A stretch of 12,998 nt of DNA. Source: JAGUXG01 sp043798435. Its GTDB lineage: Bacteria > UBA9089 > UBA9088 > JAGUXG01. Made by a program: the position numbers and the translations under genes. Shown here piece after piece: positions 1 to 7,100 of the stretch (positions are counted from its first letter, which is position 1; the number at the start of each line of letters is the position of its first letter). Where the stretch lies: contig JAZDOR010000192.1 in assembly GCA_043798435.1 (NCBI GenBank), forward strand, positions 1 to 12,998, written 5' to 3'. The notes under the pieces are model-generated. The model was given only the letters and a program-made list of their open reading frames with translations, did not search any database and was not told the origin of the DNA.

Positions 1-163
1 AAAAATAGCAAAAAAATAGACCATAGAGAATGAAGATATATAAAAATTAGCCTTTTTACGAAAGAGTCAAAGAGCCATTTTTAAACATTTTGGCTTATAA
101 ACCAACAATCTCACCCAAAGGGTGCGAAATATGGGAATTTAGGATATTAAAGGAGGTGAGGGT

Positions 164-334
164 TTGATAAAGAAGATGGATACCTTATTGAAAATTATTG
201 TTATATCACTTGCTTTTTTAGCGATAATTTGTGATCTCTTTCCCGAGCAGAAAAAATCTCAATCTTCCCTCAGAACATCCCCCTTCGAACCCTTTGGTAG
301 CAAACCCTATGGCAGTAAACCCTATGGTGAATAA
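164..334 (+). CDS. small membrane-anchored peptide with GSKPYG repeat (TTG start)
   Basis: I do not recognise this 56-residue protein. An AGGAGG ribosome binding site at 151-156 sits 7 bases before a TTG codon at 164, which decides the start. The only in-frame ATG (176) lies too far from the site. The chain has a basic start (IKK), a hydrophobic segment at about residues 8-23 that could be a membrane anchor or uncleaved signal, then a polar tail ending in two overlapping GSKPYG units (45-50 and 50-55). A cysteine at 23 lies at the end of the hydrophobic stretch, but the residues before it do not form a clear lipobox. An exported or membrane-tethered small protein is likely; its function is unknown. 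Confidence 0.5.
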   Translation: MIKKMDTLLKIIVISLAFLAIICDLFPEQKKSQSSLRTSPFEPFGSKPYGSKPYGE

Positions 335-337
335 AAT

Positions 338-421
338 ATGAAAACCTTTGACGAAAAAATGGAAGAATTGGCCTATAATAGGTTGAAAAGTCTTGGGTTG
401 AAAAGTCTTAGACTGAGATGA
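338..421 (+). CDS. possible 27-residue peptide with LKSLG-like duplication
   Basis: This tiny frame starts 3 bases after the stop of the preceding small gene and has a weak GGTGA at 326-330 in front of it. It encodes a charged, probably helical peptide beginning MKTFDEKMEELAYNRLKSL. The 12-base sequence ttgaaaagtctt occurs twice (383-394 and 398-409), giving a repeated LKSL. Translational coupling to the gene before it is plausible, but the frame is short enough to be chance. Confidence 0.2.
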   Translation: MKTFDEKMEELAYNRLKSLGLKSLRLR

Positions 422-460
422 ATAAGCAATAACAAAGTTTATTGAGTAGGCAAAAACAAT

Positions 461-913
461 ATGGCCGAATTAGCAATGATCATCTGTTTTCTTCTCATAA
501 TCGTAATGGGAATTGGAATATATTGGTTAACCAAAAAAAGAGATTTTATTGCAAAGCTCTTCCGTTGGTTGACAGAAAAAAGAGATTTTATTGCAAAGCT
601 CTTCAAACGGATTGGTAGTTTTGTTTGGAAAGAAATAACTCGTTTAATCACAAGCCTTTTATTATTCTTGGCATTGGCCGAACACCAGGATGGATACTAT
701 CAGATTTTAAGGTGGGTTGTCTGTATAGTAGGAGCTTATACAGCGTATTTGTCCTTTAGAATGCAAAAAATGATCTGGGCAGGAATATTTGGAGCTGTAG
801 CCATCCTGTTTAACCCTATTGCCCCCATCCATCTTTCCCTTGAAGCTTGGCAACCAATAGATGTAATCACAGGTATTTTGTTTATCGTTTCTATATTCTT
901 TGTCAGACATTAG
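461..913 (+). CDS. DUF6804-like small integral membrane protein
   Basis: This 150-residue protein has hydrophobic segments at about 6-22, 60-73, 80-98, 104-120 and 131-148. The part from residue 60 on (GYYxxLRWVVC, then ILFNPIAPIHL, then a W-x-IDV segment) resembles the DUF6804 family of small membrane proteins, whose function is unknown. The N-terminal part is not typical: residues 22-35 and 36-49 are a tandem duplication of a basic amphipathic 14-residue unit (WLT[K/E]KRDFIAKLF[R/K]) placed between the first membrane segment and the family core. The ribosome binding site is weak (GAGTAGG, 444-450), and an ATG at 476 is an alternative start. No functional partner is visible nearby. Confidence 0.6.
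   Translation: MAELAMIICFLLIIVMGIGIYWLTKKRDFIAKLFRWLTEKRDFIAKLFKRIGSFVWKEITRLITSLLLFLALAEHQDGYYQILRWVVCIVGAYTAYLSFRMQKMIWAGIFGAVAILFNPIAPIHLSLEAWQPIDVITGILFIVSIFFVRH
523..604 (+). repeat. 42-bp in-frame tandem duplication in the DUF6804-like gene
   Basis: Two copies (523-562 and 565-604) start 42 bases apart and differ at only a few positions in 40 bases. Being a multiple of three, the duplication keeps the frame and repeats 14 residues (22-35 and 36-49). The near identity suggests a recent event. Confidence 0.85.
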
Positions 914-968
914 AATGAATAAATTAACAGGGAATTGTAAGAGATTTTAAGAGACTAAAAAGCAAAAG

Positions 969-1079
969 AACGGAAAGAGGGACAGCGACCAATAAAAGCC
1001 CAACAAGGCACTGCACCTGACAGTGGGAACTTGGGAAAAAAGAAAAAGGGAAGGTTTATTTTTGTTGACAAAGAAAAGG
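969..1079 (+). repeat. ~110-bp direct repeat, copy 1
   Basis: This copy matches 1894-2005 at a constant offset of 925 bases until a 1-base indel near 1050. The central block, about 1002-1049, is identical to 1927-1974. It begins aacggaaagagggacagc and contains a small hairpin (CACTG/CAGTG with a 7-base loop). It ends in an A/G-rich stretch followed by a T-rich tract related to the GGGACAGGCTCATTT repeats found further right. Copies 1 and 2 flank the DUF4145 gene. No coding capacity is seen in the 914-1166 spacer. Confidence 0.85.
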
Positions 1080-1093
1080 CTTTTAGGTAGGAT
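1065..1093 (+). promoter_or_regulatory. candidate sigma-70 promoter for the DUF4145 gene
   Basis: A perfect -35 hexamer TTGACA (1065-1070) is followed after 17 bases by TAGGAT (1088-1093), 4 of 6 to the -10 consensus. The -35 falls in a part of repeat copy 1 where copy 2 has a different sequence. A second TTGACA at 1115-1120 has only a poorly spaced partner (TAAGAT, 1136-1141). Confidence 0.4.
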
Positions 1094-1166
1094 TGCAGTA
1101 TTTTGAAAAGGCTATTGACAGAAAAATTTAAGATTTAAGATTAGGAAGAGAGGATGGCCAAAGAAG

Positions 1167-1895
1167 GTGGAAATAAATGAACGCGTTCTCTTTTCTTACA
1201 CATTACCAAGGAGGAGAAATGTGAGCGATTTCAATTGGACGTGTCCTCATTGCGAGCGTGCGGTAACAATTTCGGATGAGCGACTGTCAGAAAACACTCA
1301 CACTCTCTGTATAGAAAACGCGATTGGTAGGCACACTCTGCATTCGCTTTTCATTGTTTGCCCAAACCCGGAGTGCAGGAAATTCACCCTAACTGTTACG
1401 TTGTATAAGAGCCAATTACGGGATCGAGAACGAATGGTTGAGAAGCTCCAAGAGTGGTCGCTGATACCTCCATCGGCCTCAAAGCACTTTTCTGATTATG
1501 TGCCGCAGGCGATCCGGGAAGACTACGGGGAAGCCTGCCTTATTCGCGACCTGAGTCCAAAAGCCTCTGCTACTTTGTCGCGGAGATGCCTTCAGGGAAT
1601 ACTTAGAGACTTTTGGAAGGTGAAGCCAGGTCGATTGGTAGATGAAATTGAGGAAGTTAAAGACCGGATTGATCTGATAACTTGGGATGCAATCGAGGCG
1701 GTGAGAAAACTAGGGAATATTAGCGCTCACATGGAAAAGGATATCAACATCATTGTTGATGTAGATCCTAAGGAGGCGGCGTTACTCATCGGTCTCATTG
1801 AAATGTTACTAAAGGAATGGTATGTGGCGCGTGAGGAACGAAAGGTCAGGATGGATACCCTAATCGCTGCGGCTGCAAGCAAGAAAATGTCTTAA
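1167..1895 (+). CDS. zinc-ribbon and DUF4145 domain protein
   Basis: This 242-residue soluble protein starts at a GTG; no better in-frame start is visible and the ribosome binding site is weak. Four cysteines in two pairs (C26/C29 in CPHC and C65/C70 in CPNPEC) form a likely treble-clef or zinc-ribbon module. Residues about 120-205 match the DUF4145 helical domain: a conserved arginine-rich LSRRCLQGILRDFW segment, then DxIEEVKDRI and the W-x-AIEAVRKLGNISAH motif. DUF4145 occurs fused to or beside restriction and defence enzymes but also alone; its activity is not established. The gene is flanked by direct repeats, and its stop codon uses the first two bases of repeat copy 2, so the C-terminus may have been trimmed at the junction. 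It appears somewhat richer in GC than its neighbours, which fits acquisition by transfer. Confidence 0.75.
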   Translation: MEINERVLFSYTLPRRRNVSDFNWTCPHCERAVTISDERLSENTHTLCIENAIGRHTLHSLFIVCPNPECRKFTLTVTLYKSQLRDRERMVEKLQEWSLIPPSASKHFSDYVPQAIREDYGEACLIRDLSPKASATLSRRCLQGILRDFWKVKPGRLVDEIEEVKDRIDLITWDAIEAVRKLGNISAHMEKDINIIVDVDPKEAALLIGLIEMLLKEWYVAREERKVRMDTLIAAAASKKMS

Positions 1896-2005
1896 CGGAA
1901 AGAGGGACAGCAACCAATAAAAACTTAACAAGGCACTGCACCTGACAGTGGGAACTTGGGAAAAAAGAAAAAGGGGCAGGTTCATTTTTCCTGATGAAGA
2001 AAAGA
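1894..2005 (+). repeat. ~110-bp direct repeat, copy 2
   Basis: Second copy of the element at 969-1079, in the same orientation. It overlaps the stop codon of the DUF4145 gene at its left edge. At its right edge it abuts the point where homology to TrpE begins. Its 3' part, aaaaaggggcaggttcattt, is close to the repeats at 10381 and 11120. Confidence 0.85.
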
Positions 2006-2006
2006 G

Positions 2007-2759
2007 TTTGTTGTTCCATCCCAGAGGATACGGAGAAAAACAAAGGCTTCTCCTGTATCCATCTATCGGGCCCTCAGGCAGATAAACCCATCTCCGTATA
2101 TGTATCTCCTTGATTTTGATGAGCTTTCCTTGGTAGGTTCATCCCCTGAATTCCTGGTCAAGGTAGAAGATGGCTGGGCAGAGACAAGACCCCTTGCTGG
2201 CACAAGGAAAAGAGGAAAAGATGAAGCTGAGGATAAGAAGTTAGAAGCAGAACTTCTCTCTGATGAAAAGGAGAGGGCAGAGCATATAATGTTGGTTGAC
2301 CTTGGAAGGAATGACCTTGGTCGGGTCTGTGACTTCGGAAGTATCACTCTACCTGAGTTTATGACCGTAGAAAGATACTCCCATGTGATGCACATTATGA
2401 CCTCTGTGAGAGGAAAGGTAAAAGACGGTATATCACCCCTTGATGTCCTCAGAGCCTGCTTTCCTGCAGGCACTTTAACTGGCGCACCAAAGGTAAGGGC
2501 TTGTGAAATTATAGATGAGCTTGAACCAGTAAGAAGAGGGGTCTATGCTGGATGTGTTGGCTATTTTTCTTTCAGTGGCAATATGGATACCTGCATCACT
2601 ATAAGGACAATCCTTCTTCATCAAGGCACAGCTTATATTCAAGCAGGTGCAGGAATTGTGGCAGATTCTATACCGGAGATGGAATACCAGGAGAGCCTGA
2701 ACAAAGCCAAGGCTATGCTCTCTGCTATAGATTTAGCTGAAGGGGGTTTGAAATGGTAA
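2007..2759 (+). pseudogene. trpE: 5'-truncated anthranilate synthase component I
   Basis: About 250 residues of the C-terminal chorismate-binding domain remain, roughly half of a normal TrpE (~490-500). TrpE-like sequence begins around VVPSQRIRRKTKASP, where TrpE proteins normally read FQVVLSQR, and continues through IYRALRQINPSPYMYLLDF, PLAGTRKRG, EHIMLVDLGRNDLGRV, FPAGTLTGAPK and QAGAGIVADSIPEMEYQE. The catalytic motifs are intact, and the frame is open from 1998 after a TGA. The ATG at 2100 lies inside the conserved NPSPYM motif and is not a real start. No N-terminal regulatory domain lies upstream. The break coincides with the edge of the ~110-bp repeat, so repeat-mediated rearrangement is the likely cause. 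An ATG overlaps the gene's end (2753), as a trpG start often does, but that frame stops after 17 codons. Confidence 0.85.
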
Positions 2760-2822
2760 AGAAGTTAATTTTCAAAATTGGGGATTTTTTGGCAAGTCTT
2801 GCTTAAAAAACCTTGTTATTAT

Positions 2823-2868
2823 GGGGTTCTTTGTTTGAAAAGCAAACTTTCTCCCCAAATTTTTTTTT
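2823..2868 (+). terminator. candidate rho-independent terminator after trpE remnant
   Basis: GGGG (2823-2826) and GTTTG pair with CAAAC and CCCC (2853-2856) around an AAAAG loop, with an internal mismatch region, and a run of nine T follows at 2860-2868. The stem is imperfect, but the position and T-run suit a terminator, possibly a leftover of the old trp operon or insulation for the next promoter. Confidence 0.5.
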
Positions 2869-2896
2869 GCCAAATCACATTTTCATTTAGTATAAT
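2867..2896 (+). promoter_or_regulatory. sigma-70 promoter for the MshEN gene pair
   Basis: TTGCCA (2867-2872, 5 of 6 to consensus) and a perfect TATAAT (2891-2896) are separated by 18 bases. This is the best promoter in the window. It starts at the last bases of the T-run of the preceding terminator and leaves a leader of about 90 bases before the ATG at 2992. Confidence 0.7.
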
Positions 2897-2905
2897 ACAA
2901 CAAAT

Positions 2906-2969
2906 AGCTGTAAGTCGTATTTTTTGAGCTTACAACTTATAATTATAATTGGATTTTTGCCAAAATCCA
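2906..2969 (+). promoter_or_regulatory. structured 5' leader with two hairpins
   Basis: A 9-base arm at 2906-2914 pairs with 2929-2937 with one mismatch. A second hairpin is perfect: TGGATTTT (2950-2957) and AAAATCCA (2962-2969) around a TGCC loop. Neither is followed by a T-run, so termination is unlikely; an effect on mRNA stability or translation is possible. I do not recognise a known riboswitch class. Confidence 0.4.
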
Positions 2970-2991
2970 GTAAATACTTACATGGAGAGAG

Positions 2992-3222
2992 ATGTCTGAG
3001 AAGATTGGAGATATGTTGGTCAAGAATGGGATGGTCAGCCAGTCCCAGTTGATGAGAGCCCTGAGGGAGCAAAAGAAGTCGCCTGGTGAAAGGCTTGGTC
3101 ATACCTTAGTCAGGCTTGGGTATATCGGCAGGAGAGCGATGGTAGAATTCTTAGATACCCAAAAGGTAGCAAATAAGAAGAAAAGCTCCTGGATAGAGAA
3201 ACTCCTATCGTCATTTAGATGA
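2992..3222 (+). CDS. stand-alone MshEN/GspE N-terminal domain protein (76 aa)
   Basis: A single MshEN-type unit of 76 residues with no ATPase domain. Two 24-residue motifs can be read: residues 4-27 (KIGDMLVKNGMVSQSQLMRALREQ) and 34-57 (starting RLGHTLVRLGYI, ending Q57). They are separated by six residues rather than the usual five. Motif 1 has K-I instead of the R-L that begins a canonical c-di-GMP-binding motif, so ligand binding is doubtful. A basic tail follows (KKKSSWIEK). In known proteins this domain precedes the ATPase of type II secretion (GspE) or type IV pilus (PilB, MshE) machines. GGAGAG at 2984-2989 gives the start. The stop overlaps the next gene by four bases (ATGA), so the two are translationally coupled and probably work together. 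Confidence 0.75.
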   Translation: MSEKIGDMLVKNGMVSQSQLMRALREQKKSPGERLGHTLVRLGYIGRRAMVEFLDTQKVANKKKSSWIEKLLSSFR

Positions 3223-3974
3223 TAAAGAAGGAGAGATTAGGGGATATTCTCCTAAGGGATGGAGCCATAAACCAGGAGCAGTTAGAGAAAGCGCTTTCTA
3301 TTCAAAACCAGCAGAGGAGGAGGCTGGGCAAGGTTCTCATTGAATTGGGCTTCATCACAGAAGAAGGCTTGTGTTCGGCACTCTCTCGTCAGTTGAATAT
3401 CCCAAAGGTAGATTTAACCAGGATACAACTTTCAGTCTTTCCCAAGACACTAACCCCAATTATTTTAAGGAAGGGTGTCCTTCCTCTGGTCAAAAAAGAA
3501 GATACAATTGTTGTGGCGATGATAGACCCGCTTGATGTGATTGTCGTAGATGATATTGCACGGCTTACAAAATGCAAGGTTCGGGTAGTAATCACTACAG
3601 AATCCCAGATGTCAGGGGCCATCAAGAGATACCAGCAAAGGGAGTTAGAGGAGGAGGTTAAAAGTAAAGGGGATGAACACGCAAGGAGATTTGCTGAGGA
3701 GATAGGAAAGGAAAGGCAGACACCCTTTAAGATAGACTCCTCTATATTCCTTCAAGCTACAAAGGACCTTCTTTCTCAAGGACAAGTAGTTATAAACGAC
3801 AACATTACAGAAAGGCTTTTGTTGGAGAGCAAGATAGTTACCAAAGAAAACTTAGAGTTTGCAAAGAGCAAAATGAGAAAGGAAGAGAGGCTTGGAGATG
3901 CCTTAGTCAGGCTCAATATCCAAACAAAGGCAGGGATTCTTTCGTCCTTATCTAAAGTGCTATTTTCTTCGTAA
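3219..3974 (+). CDS. MshEN-domain putative cyclic-di-GMP receptor lacking ATPase
   Basis: The protein has 251 residues. Residues 6-29 (RLGDILLRDGAINQEQLEKA to Q29) and 35-58 (RLGKVLIELGFI to Q58), with a five-residue spacer, fit the MshEN consensus RLGxxLLxxGxIxxxxLxxALxxQ twice. That is the motif known to bind c-di-GMP in MshE. Residues 59-140 form the second half of the GspE-N fold (LNIPKVDL, then VVAMIDPLDVIVVDDI). A charged helical linker (140-190) leads to a third, degenerate unit at about 193-248 (ITERLLLESKIV and RLGDALVRLNIQ). There is no Walker A, Walker B or GspE catalytic domain, so this is not a secretion ATPase. It overlaps the previous gene by four bases and precedes the glycogen enzyme by 189 bases. 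A trans-acting c-di-GMP sensor is the best inference; its target is unknown. Confidence 0.8.
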   Translation: MIKKERLGDILLRDGAINQEQLEKALSIQNQQRRRLGKVLIELGFITEEGLCSALSRQLNIPKVDLTRIQLSVFPKTLTPIILRKGVLPLVKKEDTIVVAMIDPLDVIVVDDIARLTKCKVRVVITTESQMSGAIKRYQQRELEEEVKSKGDEHARRFAEEIGKERQTPFKIDSSIFLQATKDLLSQGQVVINDNITERLLLESKIVTKENLEFAKSKMRKEERLGDALVRLNIQTKAGILSSLSKVLFSS

Positions 3975-4020
3975 GTAAAAGTAAATATAAAAGGAGAAAA
4001 GGGGAAGATGGGGAAATAGG

Positions 4021-4120
4021 AGAGAATACAGAATGCAGAATACAGAATCCAGAATTAAGAATATTCTGACTCCTGAATTCTGACTCCTGTATTCTAATTC
4101 CTGACTCCTGAATTCTGACT
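4021..4120 (+). repeat. CAGAAT/ATTCTG-type inverted-repeat cluster
   Basis: The left part repeats gaatacagaat-like units (4024-4062). The right part repeats ctgactcctgaattctgact-like units in the opposite sense (4064-4120), around the palindrome agaatattct at 4058-4067. Weaker complementarity extends outward (gagaaaaggggaag near 4003 against cttctccatttctc near 4130). The RNA could fold into a long imperfect hairpin just before the glycogen gene. The rest of the 3975-4163 spacer shows no gene. Confidence 0.7.
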
Positions 4121-4163
4121 TCTATTAACCTTCTCCATTTCTCATTAATATTAGGAGGTAAAT

Positions 4164-7100
4164 ATGGTTGAACAAGAAATCAAAAAGAGGTTTCTATTTG
4201 AGGTATCCTGGGAGGTGTGTAATAAGGTAGGTGGCATTTATACGGTTATCAAAAGCAAGCTCCCAGAAGCCACCAAAGAGTTTTCAGAAAACTACATCCT
4301 TATTGGGCCGCTTTTAGATACCAATCCAGAGTTCATTGAGGAGACAAGTTCAGGGCTGGTAAATCTAAAGGCTAAGCTGAAAATGGCTGGGGTAACGGCT
4401 AAAATAGGCGTCTGGAATACAGAGACAAAACCACGCGTTATTTTGGTTCACTATAAAGATGGGCTTGACCAGAACAAGATTCTCTTTCAACTATGGGAGG
4501 ATTTTGGCATAGACTCAATGAGCGGTGGCTGGGACTATATCGAGCCTATTTTATTCTCAGCAACAGCAGCCAAGGTTATAGAGGCTCTCAGTGGCTTCTA
4601 TTCTGACTTTGATATAATTGCCCAGTTCCATGAATGGATGACAGGTGCAGGCTTACTGTATCTAAAGAAGAAATCACCGCATATTGCCACTATATTCACC
4701 ACCCACGCCACAGTCCTTGGCAGGTCTATGGCTGGAAACGCTGTTGACATTTACAAAATCCTCTCGACCATCAACACCGACTCAGAGGCAGTGAGATACA
4801 ATGTTTGTGCCAAGCATTCCCTTGAGACGATAACAGCCAGAGAGGCAGACTGTTTTACCACAGTGAGCCAGATAACCGCTATCGAGGCAAAGCATATCCT
4901 GAATACAGAGGCACATATTATCCTTCCCAATGGATTTCCAACAAAGGCTATTCCTGGCTACTCAGAAAACCCTGAGTATTTTAAGAAGAACAGGGAAAGG
5001 CTCTTGGAATTCTCCTCGCAATTCTTAGGTAAAGAGGTAAAAGACGAAGAGACGCTTATTGTTTCCACCTCAGGCAGGTATGAGTTCCATAACAAGGGCA
5101 TTGACCTCCTTCTTGAGGCATTGGCTTCTTTGAATAATAATCCTCAAGCATTAAGCAAGAACCTCCTGGTCTATCTCTTTGTTACTGGAGGCTCACCTTA
5201 CACGGCGCACCAGATAGAGAGGCACTATGGCATAGCCACCCATCAGCTTTGGGACCCGAACAACGACCCAATCCTCAATAGTTGCAGAAGACATAACCTT
5301 CTCAATAGCCCGGACGACAGGATAAACATCGTCTTTGTGCCTGTGTATCTTAATGGACAGGATGGCGTCCTGAATATGGAGTATTATGAGGCATTATCTG
5401 GTTGCGACCTGACTGTCTATCCCAGCTTCTATGAACCCTGGGGATACACTGGTTTAGAGTCAGTTGCCTACTCTGTGCCGACCCTGACTACAGATGCAGC
5501 CGGGTTTGGGCAATGGGTAAACTCTATTGAAGGAAAGTATGGAGCAGTAAAGGTGCTCTCCCGGTTCGAAAAAGAGTTTACTGAGTCTGTAAATGAACTA
5601 AAGAATTTCTTTCTATATTTTTCAGCACTGAAGGTAGAGGAGAGGGAGAAGATACGCTCTTCTGTCAGAACAATAGCCTTATCTGCGGAATGGGAGGTTT
5701 TTTACAAGAACTATCTGGAGGCGTTTAATATTGCAGAAAGGAATTGCAAAGATAGATTAAGGAAGAAAGAAGAGATAAAGCCTGGTGAGGTATATAGAGG
5801 TGCAGATAGCCCTGTGCCAAGATTCCGACAATTTTCTATAAAGTCCTCTATCCCTCAAGAGATAGACAGGCTACGGGAGCTTTCTTATAACCTCTGGTGG
5901 GCATGGAATCAGGATGCTTATGAGCTCTTCTCCCGGCTTGACCCTATCCTCTATGAAAAGATGGGCAATAACCCTGTGGCGTTTTTAGAGACAGTGAGCC
6001 CAAAAAGGTTAGAAGAAGCGGCAGAGAACGAGGATTATCTTCATCTCTATGAGAGCGTCATGAAGAGGTTTGATAAGTATTGCACCAGCAAGAAATCCCT
6101 CTTAAGTTCCATAGAGGTAATATCTAATCAGAGGCCTGTGGCTTACTTCTCTATGGAGTATGGCTTTCATGAGTGTATGCCGCTCTATGCTGGAGGCTTG
6201 GGTATGCTCTCTGGCGACCATATAAAATCAGCCTCTGATTTGAATATTCCGCTTGTGGCTATCGGCTTACTCTATAAACAGGGCTATTTTAAGCAGGGAA
6301 TATCAAAAGAGGGTGATCAAAGGGTAGAGTATTTTAATAATGACTTCTTCGCCCTGCCTCTTTCCGGGATGACCAAGAATGGAGAGAAGATAACCATAGC
6401 CATTGATTTTCCAGGCAGGATAGTTCATTGTCAGGTGTGGAAGGTGCAGGTAGGAAGGACACCAGTCTATCTTCTGGACACAGATATTGCCGAAAACAGC
6501 CTGTCTGACAGGGAGATTACTGGAAAGCTATATAGTGGAGAGAGGCACTTCAGAATAGAGCAGGAGATGGTTCTGGGCATTGGTGGCATCAGGCTTCTTG
6601 AGGAACTGAATATAAATCCATCTGTCTATCATATAAACGAGGGACACTCTGCCTTTCTGGTGATTGAACGGCTTATCAACCTGATGAGGTATAACAACCT
6701 GGAGCTTGACACAGCTAAGGAGGTGGTCAAGGCAAGCACTATCTTTACCACCCATACCCCTGTTCCAGCAGGGATTGAGACCTTTGAGGCCCAGCTTATA
6801 GAGAACTATTTCAGGCACTATGTTGAGTCAAACGGCTTATCCTGGAAAGAGTTTTGGGAGCTTGGCAGAAAGGATGTTACAGAGAAGGCGCCTTATGAGA
6901 TGGCTGTTCTGGCACTCAAGAATTCCTCAAGGAGAAACGGCGTAAGCAAATTACATGGGGTAGTTTCACAGAAGATGTGGCATGATCTCTGGAAGGGGCT
7001 TCTCTTAGAGGAGGTGCCCATCAGCCATATTACTAATGGTGTTCATGCCGCTACATGGCTGACCGTGGAGATGAAGAATCTCCTGACAAAATATTGTGGC

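Noticed and set aside
2063..2473. Open frame on the complementary strand across the trpE remnant
   Set aside because: It lies fully within conserved TrpE coding sequence, has low-complexity serine-rich translation and no ribosome binding site; it is a shadow frame.
2100..2759. ATG at 2100 as the true start of a short TrpE-like protein
   Set aside because: The codon is the methionine of the conserved NPSPYM motif, the homology continues upstream to about 2007, and no ribosome binding site precedes it.
2753..2806. trpG start overlapping the trpE stop
   Set aside because: The ATG position suits trpG, but the frame ends after 17 codons and shows no glutamine amidotransferase sequence.
3219..3974. 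Secretion or pilus ATPase (GspE/PilB)
   Set aside because: Only the N-terminal MshEN domain and a degenerate third unit are present; no Walker A or catalytic domain, and the reading frame is intact to its stop.
6528..6818. Complementary-strand frame within the phosphorylase half
   Set aside because: Antisense to strongly conserved phosphorylase motifs; no start signal or recognisable product.
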